Shown here piece by piece: positions 6,264-10,202 of a DNA stretch of 10,202 nt (position 1 is its first letter; each line of letters begins with the position of its first letter). The stretch comes from Kiritimatiellales bacterium (GTDB lineage Bacteria; Verrucomicrobiota; Kiritimatiellia; Kiritimatiellales; Pontiellaceae). The translations under genes and the position numbers were made by a program. The notes under the pieces were generated by a model, which made no database searches, had not been told where the DNA came from, and saw nothing but the letters and a program-made list of their open reading frames with translations. The stretch lies in contig DAOUQA010000077.1 of assembly GCA_030625905.1 (NCBI GenBank), forward strand, positions 1-10,202. The letters are read 5' to 3'.

Positions 6264-7277
6264 CTACTTGTCAATCTTGACCTTGGCCAGATAGATGGAC
6301 GTCTTTCCTTCGTGGGAAGAGTAGTAGCTGACCCATAGCAACCCATCGTGCAGAACGAGGCCGGCATAGCTGGTGTCGCCCCCCGACGGAAGCTTGAGGG
6401 CCTCGGTGAGTGTGCCCGTCTGAGGATCGATCCAGCCCAGCGACGTATGCGCGGGGAGCCAACCCTTGCCATCATAAATACGCACGGCCACCACCAACCG
6501 TCCATCGGGCAGGCGGAGCATGTGCGGGCCGCCAAAACGCGTGCCCGTATCCTTCCACTCCCACTTCGTGTACGGCGGGTCTGAAACGCCGAGCAAACCC
6601 GTGTTCGGCTTCCCTTCGCGCCGCAGCAGGCCGTAGGCGGTGTCACCGTCGAACACAAGCGACGATTCGTTGGGGGAGCCGACGTCGAAGAGGCGATCGA
6701 CGAGCGTATCGAATTTCTTCCCGTCGTTGCTGGAGTAAAGCCGGATCGACCGATCCTTGCCGCAGCCGTAGCCGATGCCATAGGCCTTCCCCTTGTGCCA
6801 CGTCACTCGCCAGAGCCAGAAATCCGGGTCGCCGATCTCCTGCTTGTCGCTCCAAGTGCGCCCATCTTTCGAGAACCAAGCCAATGATTGGTACGTGTGC
6901 TTCGATTTGTCGTGCAGTACCTCGACCCCGCACAACATTAATTGGCCCTTCGGAGTGATGGTGATCTTCGCATCGCGCAGGTCCGAATTCGGCGATGCGA
7001 TATAGGCCGCAGACTCCCATTTCTCGCCATCGGCTGAGGTGATAACCCGAAGCGCTCCGTCGGATGAGCGGTGCGTCTTGCTCTCCCGAAACACGCAGAA
7101 CCAGCGGTCCCGAAAGCGGACTAGGTCCGTGAAAGCATTATGGGGGGCCTTGTCCCATATCTTTCGTGCTTCAATCAGTTTCATCGACATTTCCTTTTCC
7201 TGCGCACTTGATGTCCTTCCAGCGAACCCAGCTGCGACAAGCACCATTCCTGCAACAACAATATTCACATTCTTCAT
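6264..7277 (-). CDS. Secreted sialidase-fold (BNR/Asp-box) protein
   Basis: A 337-residue exported protein. The start is placed at ATG 7277-7275 because AAGGAG (7289-7294) lies 11 bases upstream and a signal peptide starts there (MKNVNIVVAGMVLVAAGFAG..., likely cut after TSSA). The frame stays open to 7379 but without support. The mature protein is a beta-propeller of the sialidase superfamily. It has three Asp-box-like turns (SADGEKW, SKDGRTW, SNDGKKF), 'FRDRWFCVFRES' near the front as in many exo-alpha-sialidase-like proteins, and late 'GGPHMLRLPDGRLVVAVRIY' and 'SYAGLVLHDGLLWVSYYSSHEG' blades. True GH33 sialidases carry an arginine triad and a Tyr/Glu pair. I cannot assign these with confidence, so it may be a different glycosidase or a non-enzymatic propeller. 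It follows the NHL protein by 110 bases and is probably co-transcribed unless the weak structure at 7348-7405 terminates. Confidence 0.82.
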   Translation of the reverse strand: MKNVNIVVAGMVLVAAGFAGRTSSAQEKEMSMKLIEARKIWDKAPHNAFTDLVRFRDRWFCVFRESKTHRSSDGALRVITSADGEKWESAAYIASPNSDLRDAKITITPKGQLMLCGVEVLHDKSKHTYQSLAWFSKDGRTWSDKQEIGDPDFWLWRVTWHKGKAYGIGYGCGKDRSIRLYSSNDGKKFDTLVDRLFDVGSPNESSLVFDGDTAYGLLRREGKPNTGLLGVSDPPYTKWEWKDTGTRFGGPHMLRLPDGRLVVAVRIYDGKGWLPAHTSLGWIDPQTGTLTEALKLPSGGDTSYAGLVLHDGLLWVSYYSSHEGKTSIYLAKVKIDK

Positions 7278-7288
7278 CCTGTTCTTTT

Positions 7289-7294
7289 CTCCTT
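7289..7294 (-). promoter_or_regulatory. Ribosome site setting the start of the sialidase-fold gene
   Basis: AAGGAG on the minus strand, 11 bases before ATG 7277-7275. The spacer is longer than ideal, but this is the only good site near the signal-peptide methionine. Confidence 0.6.
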
Positions 7295-7347
7295 TGCATT
7301 GATCCCAACGACTGAACTGACTTCCCGAACCATGGAGGTATGGCCTG

Positions 7348-7405
7348 AAAAAACCAGCGTTTAATGAGGTGAAGTCCAATTCCTCGGCTACTTATTTTTC
7401 GCTGG
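7348..7405 (-). terminator. Weak terminator-like structure after the NHL gene
   Basis: On the minus strand CCAGCG (7405-7400, inside the last codons of the NHL gene) can pair with CGCTGG (7359-7354), which is followed by six T. The 40-base interval is long and the stem has only six pairs, so it may attenuate rather than stop read-through into the sialidase-fold gene. Confidence 0.28.
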
Positions 7406-8434
7406 AGAAGATGGAGTCTTGAATGAGGTGAACTGAAGGATGGAATCTCCGCTTCCAGGTAATTCATGGTTGAAGATTGCCAGATAGAGTTTATCCCCTT
7501 TTGTAGTGAGGTAATATGGGGTCATCCCACGGGGAACCAGACTGCTGAGATCAGTCCAATTTCCTGTAACAAGGTCTCCCAGCTTCCTGAATCGGATGAA
7601 TTTATGCTCATCCGGATCGGTTCCGCAGGCATACTGCTTCGTAAAATAGCTGGTCGCATACCAGAAGCCATCAAAGAATTCGGCATCGTTGAGAACCAGC
7701 CCGGTCTTGGTCCAGGACCCTGCGGGTCCACGACAACCCGTTGGATCGAAACTATCGTAGATGGTGAACGTTGGGGTGTCCCAATCCAGAATTTCCACGA
7801 TCCGGCCCTTCGCCGATCCGATCGCATAGAGTTTACCGTTCGCAAAGGTCAGCGCCCGCGCGTACCCTTGAACAGGCACCGATATCGCACTCTCATTCTC
7901 GCCGATCGCGGTGAAGCGAAAAACATGTCCAGAGTTGGAATTGATCGCATAGATCCAACCCGTCGCAGGATCGAGCACGATATCGTGCGGGCGTTTCAGA
8001 GGAATGCCCGCAATGTTGCTGGTCTGGGCCATGATGGTTCCGCTGGAGAGATTGGCGAAGGCGATGATGCGATGATTTTCCGTGTCGTTGGCGTAGTATA
8101 ACCGGTCTGCCGGGTTGTAGACAACCGAGTGCGGACCGCGCAGCGACACCGGCGAAATTTGAAACGGGGCACCGGGACTGTCACGGAACACGAATCGACT
8201 GTTTTTCAGGTCGCTGACGATCTCCTGATTCCCCGACCCAAACGCCATGTGGGTGGGCCACCTGAACTGTGCCGGATCGCTACCGGGGGCGTACGTCGTC
8301 ACTTCCAGACCCAAACCCGCCGACCCACTCGAAGACTCGCTACTGGCCACGTAGGGTTCAAGAGCTTCGTTTTCCGCTATAACACTCATGCCACAAAGAC
8401 TCAAGACCCCTGCACATAGCCATATTCTCTTCAT
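7388..8434 (-). CDS. Secreted NHL-repeat-like beta-propeller protein
   Basis: A 348-residue exported protein. The start is ATG 8434-8432, where GGAGAG (8441-8446) lies 6 bases upstream and a signal peptide begins (MKRIWLCAGVLSLCGMSVIA, cut before EN). The open frame to 8494 has no better site. The mature part has repeated strands typical of NHL/SMP-30 six-bladed propellers: 'FRWPTHMAFG', 'LRGPHSVVYNPADRLYYAND', 'LKRPHDIVLDPATGWIYAIN', 'YARALTFANGKLYAIG' and 'NDAEFFDGFWYATSYF'. The repeated 'P-H-(S/D/M)' at the start of blades is a clear internal repeat. There is no enzyme motif I recognise. Such propellers bind ligands or proteins and some act as lactonases. The pairing with the sialidase-fold protein downstream suggests a joint extracellular role. 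Confidence 0.82.
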   Translation of the reverse strand: MKRIWLCAGVLSLCGMSVIAENEALEPYVASSESSSGSAGLGLEVTTYAPGSDPAQFRWPTHMAFGSGNQEIVSDLKNSRFVFRDSPGAPFQISPVSLRGPHSVVYNPADRLYYANDTENHRIIAFANLSSGTIMAQTSNIAGIPLKRPHDIVLDPATGWIYAINSNSGHVFRFTAIGENESAISVPVQGYARALTFANGKLYAIGSAKGRIVEILDWDTPTFTIYDSFDPTGCRGPAGSWTKTGLVLNDAEFFDGFWYATSYFTKQYACGTDPDEHKFIRFRKLGDLVTGNWTDLSSLVPRGMTPYYLTTKGDKLYLAIFNHELPGSGDSILQFTSFKTPSSPAKNK

Positions 8435-8440
8435 TATTGG

Positions 8441-8446
8441 CTCTCC
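8441..8446 (-). promoter_or_regulatory. Ribosome site of the NHL gene, within a possible hairpin
   Basis: GGAGAG, 6 bases before ATG 8434. The GGAGA part can pair with TCTCC (8459-8463 on the plus strand as GGAGA) across a 12-base A/T-rich loop. The stem has only five pairs plus one wobble, so sequestration would be mild. Confidence 0.45.
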
Positions 8447-8650
8447 GTTATTTTTTATGGAGAATGTGGTTTTTCGACCGGATAACAGGACCATCTGGAT
8501 GATTAACCACTCTCTTTGAGAGCTATTTTATTTTAAAATTATCAATCGCTTTGCTCATGGCTACTATGAAGACCTCTCTATCCTGTCGATCTCTCAATTC
8601 CCTTTTTACTGCTACGTACGATAGGGGCAAGTCATTGCAAGGCAACATAT

Positions 8651-8693
8651 AAAAAGCTGTTCCTCTGTTGATGTGCCTTTTTTAACAAAGAAC
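8651..8693 (-). terminator. Candidate intrinsic terminator of the EEP gene
   Basis: On the minus strand GTTCTTTGTT (8693-8684) pairs with AACAGAGGAAC (8669-8659) through ten pairs, two of them G-U, with one bulged A and a 14-base loop. It is followed by AGC and TTTTTATAT. It starts 6 bases after the EEP stop codon. The stem is A/U-rich, so strength is uncertain. Confidence 0.5.
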
Positions 8694-8698
8694 CGAAC

Positions 8699-10202
8699 CT
8701 ACTCCACATGGATCTGATAGAAGGCGCGCCCCTTTTCGGTGGCGTTGGTGTCGATGTATTCCGTGGTACCTTCCCATCCTTGGATGCCGCCTTCCAAGGT
8801 CTGGAAGGCTCCATCCACCAAGTTGGTGCTGGCCTTGATCCGGTAGGTGCGTCCGATGATGCTATTCCATTGGAGCTGGAATCCGGTCGGCACCGAGCCG
8901 CTTCCCAAGGATTGGAACCCGAAGAAGGAGAGTGCGTCAGTGGGGTCGGTTCCCGACCACCATTCGGAATAGTTGTCCATCGAGTCCCCATCGGAATCGA
9001 GGAAGTTCGACAAGGCTTCCCGCGGAAGTCCGTATGACCCCAACCAGTCCGCAGGGGCCCCGATGGCGATTCCAGCGTAAACCGGCCGGTGATCCGAGGC
9101 CGCCGTTTCAACCACCACCTCAGCGTTGGATTCCGTAATTGGCAAGTTTTTGACCATAATGTAGTCGATCTTCTTGGTCGGAGTGACGGCGGGAAAGGTG
9201 AAGGCTCCCGAGGAATCGAGCGGGGTGTAGCCATTGCGTTCCAGCAAGGCAATCGGCCTTGACTTTGGCTCCGCATTGAGGTCGCCGGCCAGCACAATTG
9301 GATGGTTCCTCGGGGCAAGGGCGTCCAGGATTGCCTGCACCTGAATCACCCGCGTCTTATCGCTGAGATGGTCGAGATGGGTGGAAACAAAAGAGAGGGT
9401 GTTGGTGCGCCCATATAAATCCGGCACCTCCACCACCACCTCCAAAGCACCGCGCACCTCGCCGCCGTTCGGCGGAAGGGAATGCTCGTATGTGGCTTGG
9501 ATCGGATAGCGGGAAAGCAAGGCATCTCCGTATTCCCCGCCGCGGTAGTCCATGCTTTTCAGGAAACGGTATTCCATGCCGAGGAGCTCGCCCAGCACCT
9601 TGGCTTGATCAATATTCCCGCGGGAGGTGTATTTGTCCACTTCCTGGAGCGCTACCAAGTCGGGATTGGACACCGCAATGACATTCGCAATGGCATTCAT
9701 GCTGACCATACCGCCGCCGTCGCCAGCCACTAACCCGGTAAAGATGTTATAGGTGAGGGTTCGCAACGCGGTGGCACCATTCAATCCATCTGCCGGAAGC
9801 ATCACCGCCTCCGCGAAGGTGGTGGTCAGCCGCAGCTCATCCATCATCACATTCGCTGCCACATCGGAGCGGGAATAGAGCGTGGCATAGTCAAGATCCG
9901 ACATGGAATCGATATAATCACGGTTAATGACGGTTAAGTCTGGGAAAGTTGGCTCGGTGTTGCTGGTCGGGTTGACAAACACATCGATTCGGTCGTTGCC
10001 GGTCAGATTGGGCGTGATTTTCAAGACTACCATATAGGTTGTGTCCACGGCCGCATCCTGAATTTTATTGATCGTTCCACCGCCCTTCAACGTTAAGCTT
10101 CCACTATCGCCATCTCCAGCGAAGCCGAACATAACGCCGTCAAAGGTGTTATCAAAAAAATGGGTTATATTATTATCTGTCAACCCCATCCAGAAACCCT
10201 CC
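8699..10202 (-). CDS. LamG-like plus endonuclease/exonuclease/phosphatase protein, C-terminal part
   Basis: The last 500 residues of a gene entering from beyond base 10202. The frame is open through the edge, with EGFW preceding the first internal methionine, so that methionine is not the true start. First comes a concanavalin-A-like/LamG-type domain ('GFWMGLTDNN', 'DGVMFGFAGDGDSGSL', 'MMDELRLTTTFAEAV'). Then a full EEP domain (PF03372 type): 'LTYNIF', 'LVALQEVDK' (near 9643), 'YGDALLSRYPI', 'FVSTHLDHLS', 'GDLNAEP' (near 9270), 'KKIDYIMV' and 'ASDHRPV' (near 9085). All metal and catalytic positions of the DNase I/sphingomyelinase/phosphatase superfamily appear present. It ends with the module also seen at 3173: 'ADWLGSYGL', EF-hand-type loop DSDGDSMDNYSE, 'GTDPTD', 'STNLVDG' and 'AFYQIHVE'. 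It is expected to be secreted, with its signal peptide outside the window. The substrate may be nucleic acid, a phospholipid or a phosphorylated glycan, and the sequence does not decide. Confidence 0.88.
   Translation of the reverse strand, partial: EGFWMGLTDNNITHFFDNTFDGVMFGFAGDGDSGSLTLKGGGTINKIQDAAVDTTYMVVLKITPNLTGNDRIDVFVNPTSNTEPTFPDLTVINRDYIDSMSDLDYATLYSRSDVAANVMMDELRLTTTFAEAVMLPADGLNGATALRTLTYNIFTGLVAGDGGGMVSMNAIANVIAVSNPDLVALQEVDKYTSRGNIDQAKVLGELLGMEYRFLKSMDYRGGEYGDALLSRYPIQATYEHSLPPNGGEVRGALEVVVEVPDLYGRTNTLSFVSTHLDHLSDKTRVIQVQAILDALAPRNHPIVLAGDLNAEPKSRPIALLERNGYTPLDSSGAFTFPAVTPTKKIDYIMVKNLPITESNAEVVVETAASDHRPVYAGIAIGAPADWLGSYGLPREALSNFLDSDGDSMDNYSEWWSGTDPTDALSFFGFQSLGSGSVPTGFQLQWNSIIGRTYRIKASTNLVDGAFQTLEGGIQGWEGTTEYIDTNATEKGRAFYQIHVE

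Larger units (their letters stand above)
8435..8698. other. Intergenic region between EEP and NHL genes
   Basis: 264 bases. From high to low it holds the candidate terminator (8651-8693), a 41-codon minus-strand frame from ATG 8648 to TAG at 8523, a perfect 5-bp hairpin CTCTC-TTT-GAGAG (8510-8522) and the NHL leader with its ribosome site. The small frame (starting MLPCNDLPLSY, ending AIDNFKIK) has only a weak AGAGGA 12 bases before its start, inside the terminator stem, and I do not recognise it. No convincing promoter was found, although the A/T-rich block 8524-8542 would suit one. Confidence 0.45.

Noticed and set aside
7363..7432. Repeated 11-mer AATGAGGTGAA (7363-7373 and 7422-7432)
   Set aside because: The copies are short, one sits inside the coding end of the NHL gene, and no larger duplication surrounds them. 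Chance is plausible.
1..10202. CRISPR array, insertion sequence or defence system
   Set aside because: No regularly spaced repeats, transposase motifs, terminal inverted repeats with target duplications, or defence-gene motifs were seen. The window is explained by exported glycan-active genes.

Overview
The window looks like a carbohydrate-degradation island from a Gram-negative bacterium of the PVC group, most probably Kiritimatiellota (Pontiella-like). That assignment is an inference. It rests on the density of secreted glycan-active proteins, moderate GC, clear AGGAG-type ribosome sites, and two secreted proteins that end in the same module (W-x-x-YGL, then a DxDxDG calcium loop, then a TNL...FY-x-I domain), an architecture I associate with that phylum. 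No rRNA, tRNA, CRISPR array or complete mobile element was seen.

Every convincing gene lies on the minus strand, so the locus reads from high to low coordinates. In order of transcription: (1) 10202-8699, the C-terminal 500 residues of a secreted LamG-like plus endonuclease/exonuclease/phosphatase protein, with a candidate terminator at 8651-8693. (2) A 264-base gap, then an NHL-type beta-propeller (8434-7388) and a sialidase-fold protein (7277-6264), both with signal peptides and probably co-transcribed. (3) A 191-base gap with a nested inverted repeat, then a secreted GH71/GH99-like protein with a C-terminal CBM9-like domain (6072-4351). (4) An intergenic region with a strong hairpin, an 18-bp perfect direct repeat flanking a promoter with perfect -35 and 17-bp spacing, then a secreted cohesin-like protein with the shared C-terminal module (4144-3173) and a good intrinsic terminator. 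(5) A decayed, frameshifted C-terminus of an MFS/GPH-type sugar transporter (2944-2802), then a GH78 alpha-L-rhamnosidase without signal peptide (2739-364), then the start of a secreted TIM-barrel glycosidase-like protein (341 to beyond base 1), only 22 bases downstream and likely in the same operon.

Taken together, several products look exported and suited to binding or cutting polysaccharide (GH99-like, sialidase-fold, NHL propeller, cohesin-like, TIM-barrel protein). The rhamnosidase appears cytoplasmic or periplasm-independent and would trim imported rhamnosides. The transporter relic suggests the ancestral operon was transporter, rhamnosidase, glycosidase, and that the transporter was lost when the upstream region was rearranged. 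The substrate cannot be read from the sequence. A rhamnose-containing marine polysaccharide is a reasonable guess.
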